The notes beneath the pieces are model-generated. The model ran no database searches. It was not told the DNA's origin and saw nothing but the letters and a program-made list of their open reading frames with translations. From positions 1-53,527 of the forward strand of contig JABDGS010000016.1 in the NCBI GenBank assembly GCA_013285915.1: DNA of 53,527 nt, read 5' to 3'. Source of the DNA: Bacteroidota bacterium (GTDB lineage: Bacteria; Bacteroidota; Bacteroidia; Chitinophagales; Chitinophagaceae). The translations under genes were made by a program, and so were the position numbers. Numbering within the stretch: the stretch's first letter is position 1; the number at the start of each line of letters is the position of its first letter. Shown here piece by piece: positions 17,778 through 25,383 of the stretch.

Positions 17778-18278
17778 CTACATATAACTCATGGCACTCT
17801 GCCCCACAAACCGCCTTATAATGCTCATTTGCCCGATGTGGTAGGCCTCGTGGCTGCCAATAAAACTAATGGCACCTTCAAAGGTATCGCCGGTAGGTAC
17901 GGCAAAAGGCATTTTCATGGCAAGTTGCTCTGCAGACAGGTTTGCTATCGCATCTGTAAATATGGGTGATATCTCGCTCCACAGGGCTTTTAATTCAGCC
18001 ATGGCAGGGTAGGGCAGGCTTGCATCAAGCTTACGGTTATGCGGCGGTGGCTGCGTCATATCAACGTAAAGGTCATGGTAGGGAAAAGCCTTTTGTACAC
18101 CCGCCATGGCAGTAATATTAAAGCGTATATTGGTAAGGTGGCCTGCTATCCATTTAAGGTGGTTGGTATGGCTGTTAATTTGTTGTAGTGCCTCATCATC
18201 AGTAATACCATCAAGCACATTATTAAAAAGCTTTGTGTGTAGTATTAACTGTTTAGTAACCGGCAAAATTGAAGGCAT
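17778..18278 (-). CDS. DinB-like putative metal-dependent protein, copy 1
   Basis: 166 residues from the ATG at 18278; a longer open frame upstream runs into the RAYT element and is not coding. It is a four-helix DinB/YfiT-type fold with conserved histidines in NSHTNHLKWIAGHL and GSHEAYHIGQM, the usual metal-binding positions. Relatives include thiol transferases, but no substrate is predicted here. It is almost identical to copy 2 at 20561-21061 (about six amino-acid differences). Similarity continues about 40 bases upstream of the start and then stops at the RAYT element, which has replaced the upstream region seen at copy 2. Confidence 0.85.
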   Translation of the reverse strand: MPSILPVTKQLILHTKLFNNVLDGITDDEALQQINSHTNHLKWIAGHLTNIRFNITAMAGVQKAFPYHDLYVDMTQPPPHNRKLDASLPYPAMAELKALWSEISPIFTDAIANLSAEQLAMKMPFAVPTGDTFEGAISFIGSHEAYHIGQMSIIRRFVGQSAMSYM

Positions 18279-18360
18279 AGGTTTTTGTTTTAATGGTGAT
18301 AAACTTTTGGCAAACTTATACCACTGTTCCCGGTAGCTTGGCAAAATGAAAAAGCTGACC

Positions 18361-18413
18361 GCTATCCGTTGCCTGCGGCTACGGATTTGATATAAAAGCC
18401 CGCCTCTGGCGGG
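18361..18413. repeat. Left inverted repeat of the RAYT element
   Basis: 53 bases that match the reverse complement of 19051-19103 with about three mismatches. It contains two small hairpins: TCCGT...ACGGA, and CCCGCC-TCT-GGCGGG. Double hairpins are typical of REP units. Confidence 0.8.
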
Positions 18414-18474
18414 AATTTGCCTGCTGTTGCTGAAATTATTGAAAATAGCTAAATTGTTGAAGAAATTATTCTGC

Positions 18475-19047
18475 ATGAAAGACGATGGTTACAAGATAAG
18501 GGATCAATTCGGCGTGCATTTTATAACTTTTGCTGTTATACAATGGATTGATATTTTTAGCAGGTATTGTTATGTTGAAACGGTGCTAAACAGTTTAAAA
18601 TACTGCATAAAAGAAAAAGGCCTTTGCCTGCATGCGTGGTGTATTATGAGTAATCACTTACATTTAATTGTTAGCACTGAAAAAGGCAATCTTTCAGATA
18701 TTCTCAGGGACTTTAAAAGTTATACCTCCAAAAAAATTATACAACAAATTGAAGACAACAAAGAAGAAAGCAGGAAGCACTGGCTGCTATGGCTGTTTAA
18801 ACAAGCAGGAACTGCTAACAGCAGAAATGAAAACTACCAGTTTTGGCAGCAAGACAACCAGCCTATGCAATTACAAACAGCAGAATTTACATTAATAAAA
18901 TTAAATTACTTGCACAATAACCCGGTTAAAGCCGGCATTGTTGAGAAGCACGAAGATTATTTGTTGAGTAGTGCAAGGGATTATAACGGCGGCAAAGGTT
19001 TGTTACCAATTGAGCATTTAACCGCAGCCTATACATTAAGACTTTGA
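18475..19047 (+). CDS. REP-associated tyrosine transposase (RAYT, Y1/IS200-like)
   Basis: 190 residues from the ATG at 18475 (MKDDGYKIRDQ). It is a Y1 single-strand DNA transposase: the HUH metal site is HLHLIV in MSNHLHL, the probable catalytic tyrosine is in FKSYTSKKI, and the N-terminal strand is VHFITFAVIQW. The C-terminal LNYLHNNPVKAGIV is the hallmark of the RAYT group. These enzymes cut and join REP hairpins. The gene lies between 53-bp inverted repeats carrying such hairpins, which fits. It faces away from DinB copy 1. Confidence 0.9.
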   Translation: MKDDGYKIRDQFGVHFITFAVIQWIDIFSRYCYVETVLNSLKYCIKEKGLCLHAWCIMSNHLHLIVSTEKGNLSDILRDFKSYTSKKIIQQIEDNKEESRKHWLLWLFKQAGTANSRNENYQFWQQDNQPMQLQTAEFTLIKLNYLHNNPVKAGIVEKHEDYLLSSARDYNGGKGLLPIEHLTAAYTLRL

Positions 19048-19050
19048 ATA

Positions 19051-19103
19051 TCCGCCAGAGGCGGGCTTTTATATAAAATCCGTAGCTGCAAGCAACGGAT
19101 AGC
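19051..19103. repeat. Right inverted repeat of the RAYT element
   Basis: Mirror copy of 18361-18413. It begins 3 bases after the transposase stop, with CCGCC-AGA-GGCGG and TCCGTAGC...GCAACGGA hairpins. Confidence 0.8.
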
Positions 19104-19249
19104 AACACAAGCTTTTACTTTGGCCAACACCCTGCGGTTAACTGTGCGCCTTTAGGCATACCAATACAGCAGAAATCAAATACGTCAAATAATCAAGATA
19201 ATACACATAAGGCCGCCACTGTTATGCCATCTTCAGTTAATTAAAAGTT

Positions 19250-19633
19250 ATGAGAAACTCTATCATTTTAATATTTACAGGATTATTTTGTCTTTTAAGT
19301 TGTAGCGATATGTGGACAGATAAAACACTTCACATTGATGATAATTTATACGCCATTTTTTCAGCGGGGGACGGTTTTAGATTGGGAAGGAAAACTGGAA
19401 GCGCAACATATAACATTGTATACACAAAATCAACTATTTTACAGCTTTATAAACATGATAATATTGTGTTGATTAAAGCAAACCCTTTACCACCAGGCAC
19501 CGATACATCATTTTATAAAATTTATTATAAAAAATCTCACGATACCGAGGCCATTATAAAAATTACCCTCAATGAATTTGATTCTTTAAGAATCGGCCTA
19601 CCAGATTTGCTTGGTAAGGGTAAATGGGAGTAA
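19250..19633 (+). CDS. Hypothetical lipoprotein, 127 residues
   Basis: Signal peptide of the lipoprotein type, with the lipobox CLLSC at the end of a hydrophobic stretch (IILIFTGLFCLLSC), so the mature protein should start at Cys18. The rest is beta-rich and soluble, with no family I recognise. It lies between the RAYT element and its miniature, flanked by repeats on both sides. A+T content is higher than in the neighbouring core genes, which suggests accessory DNA. Confidence 0.6.
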   Translation: MRNSIILIFTGLFCLLSCSDMWTDKTLHIDDNLYAIFSAGDGFRLGRKTGSATYNIVYTKSTILQLYKHDNIVLIKANPLPPGTDTSFYKIYYKKSHDTEAIIKITLNEFDSLRIGLPDLLGKGKWE

Positions 19634-19689
19634 TCAGGCAACCCCGCTAACAGTAGCGTGTCAGTAAAACGAAAGCTGTTGCTGCCCCC

Positions 19690-19796
19690 TGTTCTCGGTA
19701 GCTTGGCAAAATGAAAAAGTTGACCGCCATTCGTTGCTGCAAGCAACGGATAGCAACACCAGCTTTTACCTTAGCCTACACCCTACGGTTAATTGG
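19690..19796 (+). mobile_element. Transposase-less miniature of the RAYT element
   Basis: Bases 19690-19737 match 18324-18371 (outer arm plus the start of the left repeat). Bases 19738-19796 match about 19086-19141 (end of the right repeat plus outer arm). The two halves meet at CGTTGCTGCAAGCAACGG, a small hairpin, with the ~710-base interior missing. Confidence 0.65.
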
Positions 19797-19863
19797 TGTG
19801 TAAGCTCCCCTAAAGTTCGCTCATTTAAAAGTTGACAAAAAAGTTAATTTTAAATGAGTAAAT

Positions 19864-20001
19864 ATGAAAAAGACAAGATTCACTGAAACACAGATTGTAA
19901 AGGCCATCCAGGAACATGAGAATGGCCGCAAGGCAGAAGATGTCTGCCGGGATTTAGGTATTTCAACGGCTGCCTTTTCCTTCTACGCAGAGTGTCCATA
20001 G
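19864..20001 (+). pseudogene. IS3-family transposase orfA stump
   Basis: ATG at 19864. The first ~41 residues (MKKTRFTETQIVKAIQEHE...DVCRDLGIS) are the helix-turn-helix head of IS3-type OrfA. After SFY the frame runs into unrelated sequence and stops at 19999-20001. No orfB is present. The break coincides with an inverted repeat (19986-20000 with 20020-20032). Confidence 0.75.
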
Positions 20002-20560
20002 CATAGCCATGAGCGTAGGATGGCACTCTGCGGCATTGTTAGTACAGGTGATATAATAAAGATATGCAGCCCGTTTTACATATTAAAATAGATAGCCTGC
20101 ATAAGCATAAGGAAGACCTTGCTGGAAAGATAAAAGCTAATTATCTAAAATGGCAACCTCCGCACCTGCGCAAATAGCAGACGGCATCCGAAAAAAGGCG
20201 TTAAGAAAACTAACGTGTCAGGCGTTAAAAAATGAAATTCATGCACAGAAGATAGGCAATATTCTTAGTACAGAAGTCATACTGATGCCTGGCTATATTC
20301 AAATGTTGTGACTATTTCATTTTAGCCGGACAAGTTAATTTTTAGCTTTTTTCGTCCCGCCTTGGGCGGGATTGACCTTATGTTACTTTTTGGGTCAAAC
20401 CAAAAGTAAATACAATATGTTGATGGCTTGAAACCCTTTATCAGAAAGCATTGTAAGTGAAACATTACCCTTTAAGCTTAAACACACATATGCATCTAAT
20501 GTATTATAAGCACCTGGCTTTTATAACGAATTAGTTTTGTCCAATTGGTATAATTCCACC
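20002..20560. other. Gene-free stretch, scrambled
   Basis: No supported gene. It holds one arm of the inverted repeat that breaks the IS3 stump (ATGGCACTCTGCG at 20020), short open frames without recognisable products, and a GTCCCGCCTTGGGCGGGA hairpin near 20349 followed by a TTTTGGGTCAAACCAAAAG palindrome. It appears to be the remains of several insertions. Confidence 0.5.
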
Positions 20561-21061
20561 TTACATATAACTCATGGCACTCTGCCCAACAAACCGCCTT
20601 ATAATGCTCATTTGCCCTATGTGATAAGCTTCGTGGCTGCCTATAAAACTAATGGCACCTTCAAAGGTATCGCCGGTAGGTACAGCAAAAGGCATTTTCA
20701 TTGCAAGCTGCTCTGCAGACAGGTTTGCTATCGCATCTGTAAATATGGGCGAAATCTCGTTCCACAGCGCTTTTAATTCGGCTAAGGCAGGGTAGGGCAG
20801 GCTTGCATCAAGCTTACGGTTGTGCGGTGGTGGCTGCGTCATATCCACATACACATCATGGTAGGGAAAAGGCTTTTGTACACCCGCCATAGAGGTGATA
20901 TTAAAGCGTATATTGGTAAGGTGGCCTGCTATCCATTTAAGGTGGTTGGTGTGACTGTTAATTTGTTGAAGTGCCTCATCATCAGTAATACCATCTAGCA
21001 CATTATTAAAAAGCTTTGTGTGAAGAATTAACTGTTTAGTAACCGGCAAAATTGAAGACAT
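20561..21061 (-). CDS. DinB-like putative metal-dependent protein, copy 2
   Basis: 166 residues, start ATG at 21061 (MSSILPVTKQ). Same fold and histidine positions as copy 1 (NSHTNHLKWIAGHL, GSHEAYHIGQM). Differences are conservative, such as T-S-M versus T-A-M and YHDV versus YHDL. Similarity ends right after the stop codon, so the duplicated unit is essentially the gene plus a short upstream stretch. This copy keeps a different upstream region, probably the original promoter. Confidence 0.85.
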   Translation of the reverse strand: MSSILPVTKQLILHTKLFNNVLDGITDDEALQQINSHTNHLKWIAGHLTNIRFNITSMAGVQKPFPYHDVYVDMTQPPPHNRKLDASLPYPALAELKALWNEISPIFTDAIANLSAEQLAMKMPFAVPTGDTFEGAISFIGSHEAYHIGQMSIIRRFVGQSAMSYM

Positions 21062-21174
21062 AGGTTGTTGTTTTAATGGTGATAAAAGTTTGGCAAACTT
21101 ATACACAATAAACGTAAGCGTAGCTGGGCTGTTACGACAACTATAGGGGGCAGTTTGGTCAAAAAAAAGAAGAG

Positions 21175-21612
21175 TTAGTTTTCTGCGGCAGCCTTTACAC
21201 GGGCAAGCCCTTTTTCAATACCACTCCTTATCATATTACCATAACCATCATTTGCAAGAAAGGTTGCGTACGATGATGCCAGCGAATAATTTTTACCTGC
21301 CTGCTGCATATCATTCAAATCCTCGTAGCACTTGGCAATGTTAAGGTATAGTGATGGGTAGGTGGCCTTCATGGTTTCATCATCAATGGTTAAAGCAATG
21401 CGCAGGCATTTTTCATCCCATGCTAATTTATCAGCAGCGGTAGGCTGGTGGCGCGCTACATAATGTGCGGCAGTAAATTTTTCAAAAGGCGTTGCAGCCT
21501 CATCCCATGCCTGGTAAAATAATTGTTTAGCTTCTTCTTTACTGCCCTGCCCTTCCAGCTCCATACCACGCGCACAAAGTTTTACAATAGCATTATCCGG
21601 GTTAAACCGCAT
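21175..21612 (-). CDS. TPR-like protein, 145 residues
   Basis: An all-helical protein with a TPR-like pair pattern (KLCARGMELEGQGSKEEAKQLFYQAWDEA, then YLNIAKCYEDLNDMQQAGKNYSLA). The conserved block TAAHYVARHQP is, from memory, characteristic of a widespread Bacteroidota family sometimes labelled rRNA adenine methyltransferase in databases. I see no methyltransferase motif and do not support that name. It starts at the ATG of MRFNPDN, on the same strand as the genes upstream but 217 bases away from the nearest one. Confidence 0.65.
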   Translation of the reverse strand: MRFNPDNAIVKLCARGMELEGQGSKEEAKQLFYQAWDEAATPFEKFTAAHYVARHQPTAADKLAWDEKCLRIALTIDDETMKATYPSLYLNIAKCYEDLNDMQQAGKNYSLASSYATFLANDGYGNMIRSGIEKGLARVKAAAEN

Positions 21613-21649
21613 GGGGAAATGTTTTTTTAGAAATTGAAACTAACCATGC

Positions 21650-21810
21650 CGCACTGCGGCATTAAACAAGCACAGGGTACACAGATAAAAAGCATCCGCA
21701 CTATGTGTGTTAAAAAAAACATCCGCACTATGTGCAAAAAGCGAAGCTTTCTATGTCCCCTTTTTCTATGTGTTCCTATGTTCCCTACTGCACCTATGTG
21801 TTAAAAAATA
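21650..21810. repeat. Low-complexity intergenic repeat words
   Basis: CATCCGCACTATGTG occurs twice. Repeated TCTATGT / CCTATGT / CTATGTGTTAAAA words fill most of the gap. No gene is seen. Confidence 0.45.
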
Positions 21811-21829
21811 AAACAAGTTCTCACCCCCC

Positions 21830-22390
21830 TCACATCCTCGCCTTCCAAATAACTTCAGGCACATTAAGCTGGTGGCCAATATACCTTGCAAGCACAAACA
21901 GGTAATCGCTAAGGCGGTTTATATATTGTATAACAAGCGGCTCAACAAACATGCCCTGTTGCTGCATATTAACACATGCCCGTTCCGCACGGCGGCAAAC
22001 ACAGCGTGCAATATGCGCGGTTGATACTGCCATATGGCCGCCCGGTAAAATAAAATTCTTCATAACCGGCAGTACATCATTCATATTGTCAATCTCGTTT
22101 TCTAGCAGGGTAATATCAGCAGCGTTCAGGTCAGGCGTTTCCATTTTGGTTTCCTTATCGGGGTCGCACGCAAGGGATGAGCCGATGGTAAAAAGCCTGT
22201 CCTGAATCTCCTTCAGCATCAGCCTGCTGTGTTCATCATTAAACTGGTCGCCCACCAGGCCTATAAACGAGTTTAATTCATCAACTGTACCATAGCTTTC
22301 AATACGTAGATGGCTTTTAGGCACTTTAGTGCCACCAATTAAACTGGTCGTACCCTTATCGCCTGTTTTTGTATATATTTTTGTAGACAT
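21830..22390 (-). CDS. Cob(I)alamin adenosyltransferase, PduO type
   Basis: 186 residues from the ATG at 22390 (MSTKIYTKTGDKGTTSL); the upstream part of the open frame has no family similarity. It transfers the adenosyl group of ATP to cob(I)alamin to make adenosylcobalamin. Key motifs are TKTGDKGTTSLIGG (ATP site), SYGTVDELNSFIG, FILPGGH, and the helix ARCVCRRAERA ending in the NRLSDYLFVLAR signature. Adenosylcobalamin would serve methylmalonyl-CoA mutase, consistent with the propionyl-CoA-forming mmsA enzyme in this window. Confidence 0.93.
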   Translation of the reverse strand: MSTKIYTKTGDKGTTSLIGGTKVPKSHLRIESYGTVDELNSFIGLVGDQFNDEHSRLMLKEIQDRLFTIGSSLACDPDKETKMETPDLNAADITLLENEIDNMNDVLPVMKNFILPGGHMAVSTAHIARCVCRRAERACVNMQQQGMFVEPLVIQYINRLSDYLFVLARYIGHQLNVPEVIWKARM

Positions 22391-22571
22391 AGCACCACTG
22401 CCCAACGGGCTTTTTAAAACCAACCTGTAGTAAATAAGTGCTAAGATAGGTGGTAAACAACCAGTCTTTGCCCATGCAATTACGGGTGTGATAAAATTGT
22501 GCACTGTTTATTGAGGGGGAAAAATGAAGTGACGATGTGCTGTATCATTCATACTTAAATCCCACATTTTC

Positions 22572-22620
22572 TTCTCCTCAATCTCGGCGGGCCCTTCTCC
22601 TTCAGGAGAGGGGGATGAGG
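22572..22620. repeat. REP-like G/C-rich element
   Basis: CTTCTCCTTCAGGAGAGGGGGATGAGG preceded by TCTCCTCAATCTCGGCGGG. CTCC-TTCA-GGAG is a hairpin, and the G-rich tail resembles the element inside metH. It lies between the ABC ATPase and adenosyltransferase genes. Confidence 0.5.
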
Positions 22621-22632
22621 TTATACTACACC

Positions 22633-23343
22633 CTACACCATAGCCGCCTGCCTTGGGGCATTGCGCGTATCAGTTTCAATAAGGCCATCCCTAAGGCGCA
22701 CAATCCTCTTGGCGTACGATGCAATATCTTCTTCATGTGTTACAAGCACAACCGTGTTACCGGCCGCCTGTATATTGCCAAATATTTCCATTACCTCAAC
22801 CGAGGTTTTTGAATCAAGGTTACCTGTAGGCTCATCTGCCAGCAGCAGGCTTGGGTTATTAACAATAGCCCTTGCAATGGCCACACGCTGTATTTGGCCG
22901 CCGCTCATTTCATTGCTTTTATGGTGGCTCCTGTCGGCAAGGCCTACCTTTCTAAGTGCTTCCATCGCCCTGTCAAGCCGCTCTTTTTTTGATATGCCTG
23001 CATATACCAGGGGCAGGGCAACATTTTCGGCAGCGGTTAACCTGGGTAAAAGGTTAAACTGCTGAAAAACAAAACCTATTTCGGTATTACGTATTTCTGC
23101 AAGCTGGTCATCAGCCATCTTGCTTACGTCGTTCCCATTAAGCACATAAGTTCCCCCCGTAGGTGTATCAAGGCAGCCAAGAATGTTCATTAAAGTGCTT
23201 TTACCGCTACCACTCGGCCCCATTAACGCCACATACTCATTCTTGAAAATATCAAGCGAAATACCCTTTAAAACAGGTATCGCCTGCGTACCCATAAAAT
23301 AGCGTTTCTCCAGGTCGTATAAGTGAATGATCGTCGGTTGCAT
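22633..23343 (-). CDS. ABC transporter ATP-binding protein, LolD/MacB type
   Basis: 236 residues. Walker [10 protein letters not shown] at 42-50, Q-loop [18 protein letters not shown], signature MSGGQ (146-150) followed by IQRVAIARA, Walker [14 protein letters not shown], and H-loop VTHEEDIA. The spacing and the [10 protein letters not shown] and [12 protein letters not shown] segments place it in the MacB/LolD/FtsE-like group that powers mechanotransmission or lipoprotein release rather than uptake. No permease gene is adjacent, so the partner is encoded elsewhere. Confidence 0.93.
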   Translation of the reverse strand: MQPTIIHLYDLEKRYFMGTQAIPVLKGISLDIFKNEYVALMGPSGSGKSTLMNILGCLDTPTGGTYVLNGNDVSKMADDQLAEIRNTEIGFVFQQFNLLPRLTAAENVALPLVYAGISKKERLDRAMEALRKVGLADRSHHKSNEMSGGQIQRVAIARAIVNNPSLLLADEPTGNLDSKTSVEVMEIFGNIQAAGNTVVLVTHEEDIASYAKRIVRLRDGLIETDTRNAPRQAAMV

Positions 23344-23432
23344 AATAAATATTCTTTTGGGGCTGCATAAGCCTGCGGGCTGTTCTAAAACTTTACACCC
23401 ATTGTAAGGTACCTATAAGGGCTCGCTTAAAC

Positions 23433-23735
23433 TTATTTTAAAGCGGGGGCCTTTATTACCTTGGGAACTTTAAAGAAAACCTCATCTGGTACAGGCGCGT
23501 TTAGCAAAGCTTCCTCATGTGTTATTGAATTTTTTATCTCATCGTTGCGCAAAACATTTATTTCGCTGCTCATGTGTAATAGTGGTGGTACGCCCGTAGT
23601 ATCAATTTCATTCAGCTTCTCAACAAATGCAATCATGCTCTCCAGGTCTTTCTGCAATTCCATTTTCTCTTCCTCGCTAAACTCAAGCCTTGCAAGGTGG
23701 GCAAGGTTATCAACCAGCGCGTTATTTACCTTCAT
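23433..23735 (-). CDS. gatC: Asp-tRNA(Asn)/Glu-tRNA(Gln) amidotransferase subunit C
   Basis: 100 residues, full length. The pattern VDNLAHLARLEFSEEEK...LQKDLESMIAFVEKLNEIDT, followed by VLRNDEIKNSITHEEALLNAP and the final FFKVPKVI, is diagnostic. GatC tethers GatA and GatB in the transamidation of misacylated tRNAs. gatA and gatB are not adjacent, as is common in Bacteroidota. It is first of three genes read on the minus strand, 89 bases before the ABC ATPase. Confidence 0.95.
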   Translation of the reverse strand: MKVNNALVDNLAHLARLEFSEEEKMELQKDLESMIAFVEKLNEIDTTGVPPLLHMSSEINVLRNDEIKNSITHEEALLNAPVPDEVFFKVPKVIKAPALK

Positions 23736-23883
23736 GGTAACAAAAATAGCCCATAAAGGCCATTTATCTGTAAAAAAAGTAACAGCGGCAAATACAATTT
23801 ACAGTGGCCGCTATTTATTATAGCAATGTATTTTTTGCCATAAATTACACAAAACCCGATATTTACAATATTGTGAGCAATAA

Positions 23884-25287
23884 ATGAAACAAAAACCCAT
23901 AAACATATTTGTTGTTGAGGATGATGCTGTGTATAGTGCCGTACTGGCACATTTCCTCTCGCTAAACCCGGATTACCAGGTTAAAAAATTTGGCTCGGCA
24001 AAGGAAGTGCTTAGCGCCCTGCACGAAAGACCTGACATACTTACCCTCGACTACTCCCTGCCGGATGCCACCGGCGACCAATTATTGAAACAGATAAGGG
24101 AAGTTAGCCCGGATACAAAAGTTATAATGATATCCGGCCAGGAAGATATACGGGTTGCGATCGACCTTTTTAAAAAAGGCGCCCACGATTATATTGTAAA
24201 AGACAGCGACACGCAGGAAAAACTTTGGATGGCAATACAAAACCTGCGCGAAAACATTGAGCTGAAACAGGAACTGGAAAGTCTGCAAAAAGAGGTAGAA
24301 AAGAAATACAATTTTCAAAAAATTATTATTGGTACCAGCCCGGCTATTAAGAAGGTTTTTACCATGATGGAAAAAGCCACCTCAAGCAACATTACAGTGT
24401 CTATAACAGGCGAAACAGGTACGGGTAAAGAATTGGTTGCAAAATCGATCCATTTTAATTCTGAAAGAAAAAAACTGCCGTTTGTGCCCATAAACGTAGC
24501 AGCAATTCCGGGTGAATTGCTGGAGAGTGAGCTTTTTGGTCATGAAAAAGGCTCGTTCACCGGCGCTGTTTCGCGCAGGCTGGGCAAATTTGAGGAGGCT
24601 AATAAAGGCACACTTTTTTTAGACGAGATAGGGGAGATGGATATAAACATGCAGGCAAAGTTGCTGCGTGCCCTGCAGGAAAAAGAGATTACACGCGTTG
24701 GCAGCAACGAAATAATAAAAATAAATGCCCGTATTATTGTTGCTACACACCGTAACCTGCTTGAAGAAGTAAAAAAAGGGAAATTCAGGGAAGACCTTTA
24801 TTACCGCTTGCTTGGTTTACCCGTACATTTGCCGCCGTTAAGGGAGCGCGACAACGATATTATTTTAATAGCGCGCAATTTTATTGAGCAGTACAGCAGC
24901 GAAAACCAGGTAAGCAAAAAGAATTTGTCGGTTGAGGCGAAAAAGAAACTGATGTCGTACAGCTACCCGGGTAATATTAGGGAGCTAAAGTCTATTATCG
25001 ACCTTGCCTGCGTACTATGCGATGATGATGAGATTAATGAGGAGCATTTGCAGTTGAGCAATTATAGCAGCAATGGCAGCGCCACCACGGCAGGCTCATT
25101 CAACATGCCGCAAAACGGGTTAACCCTTAAGGATTATAATATAAAGCTTATACAGCAAATGCTGGATAATAGTGATTACGATGTGGTAGTAGTGGCAAAA
25201 AAGCTGGATATAGGTAAATCTACCATTTACAGGATGATAAAAAATAATGAACTTAACCTGGTAAAAAAAGCTGACAGGGTGGTTTAA
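23884..25287 (+). CDS. Sigma-54-dependent response regulator, NtrC type
   Basis: 467 residues. The receiver domain (1-120) has the acidic pair VEDD, phosphoacceptor Asp56 in LTLDYSLPD and the conserved Lys of VKDSD. The AAA+ domain has Walker A GETGTGKE (176-183), the sigma-54 contact loop GSFTGA (223-228), Walker B LFLDEIGEMD, and the arginine-finger region FREDLYYRL. The C-terminal Fis-like helix-turn-helix (QQMLDNSDYDVVVVAKKLDIGKSTIYRMI) binds DNA. It activates transcription by sigma-54 polymerase when phosphorylated. The hybrid kinase gene follows after about 96 bases and is the likely partner. Confidence 0.94.
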   Translation: MKQKPINIFVVEDDAVYSAVLAHFLSLNPDYQVKKFGSAKEVLSALHERPDILTLDYSLPDATGDQLLKQIREVSPDTKVIMISGQEDIRVAIDLFKKGAHDYIVKDSDTQEKLWMAIQNLRENIELKQELESLQKEVEKKYNFQKIIIGTSPAIKKVFTMMEKATSSNITVSITGETGTGKELVAKSIHFNSERKKLPFVPINVAAIPGELLESELFGHEKGSFTGAVSRRLGKFEEANKGTLFLDEIGEMDINMQAKLLRALQEKEITRVGSNEIIKINARIIVATHRNLLEEVKKGKFREDLYYRLLGLPVHLPPLRERDNDIILIARNFIEQYSSENQVSKKNLSVEAKKKLMSYSYPGNIRELKSIIDLACVLCDDDEINEEHLQLSNYSSNGSATTAGSFNMPQNGLTLKDYNIKLIQQMLDNSDYDVVVVAKKLDIGKSTIYRMIKNNELNLVKKADRVV

Positions 25288-25383
25288 ACCCCGTTTTACA
25301 ACAACATTTACCAGCCTTAACGAGCCCGGGCAGCGCGCGGTAACTGAAAAATATTGCAGTGGCGAAACGTTGAGTTTGATGAT

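Larger units (their letters stand above)
18324..19141 (+). mobile_element. RAYT element with outer arms
   Basis: The unit is the transposase gene inside near-identical inverted repeats, plus outer arms (left arm about 18324-18360 with CGGTAGCTTGGCAAAATG; right arm about 19104-19141 ending CACCCTGCGGTTAA). The same two arms, without the middle, occur together at 19690-19796. That defines the extent of the unit. Confidence 0.65.

Noticed and set aside
18279-18476. Long N-terminal extension of DinB copy 1
   Set aside because: The extension translates the RAYT element's left repeat and is absent from copy 2; the ATG at 18278 fits the family.
20064-20177. 37-codon open frame (MQPVLHIKIDSLHKHKE...)
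   Set aside because: No recognisable family, no promoter and placed in scrambled insertion debris; too weak to list as a gene.
21175-21612. rRNA adenine methyltransferase label often given to this family
   Set aside because: No SAM-binding motif is present; the helix pairs resemble TPR repeats.
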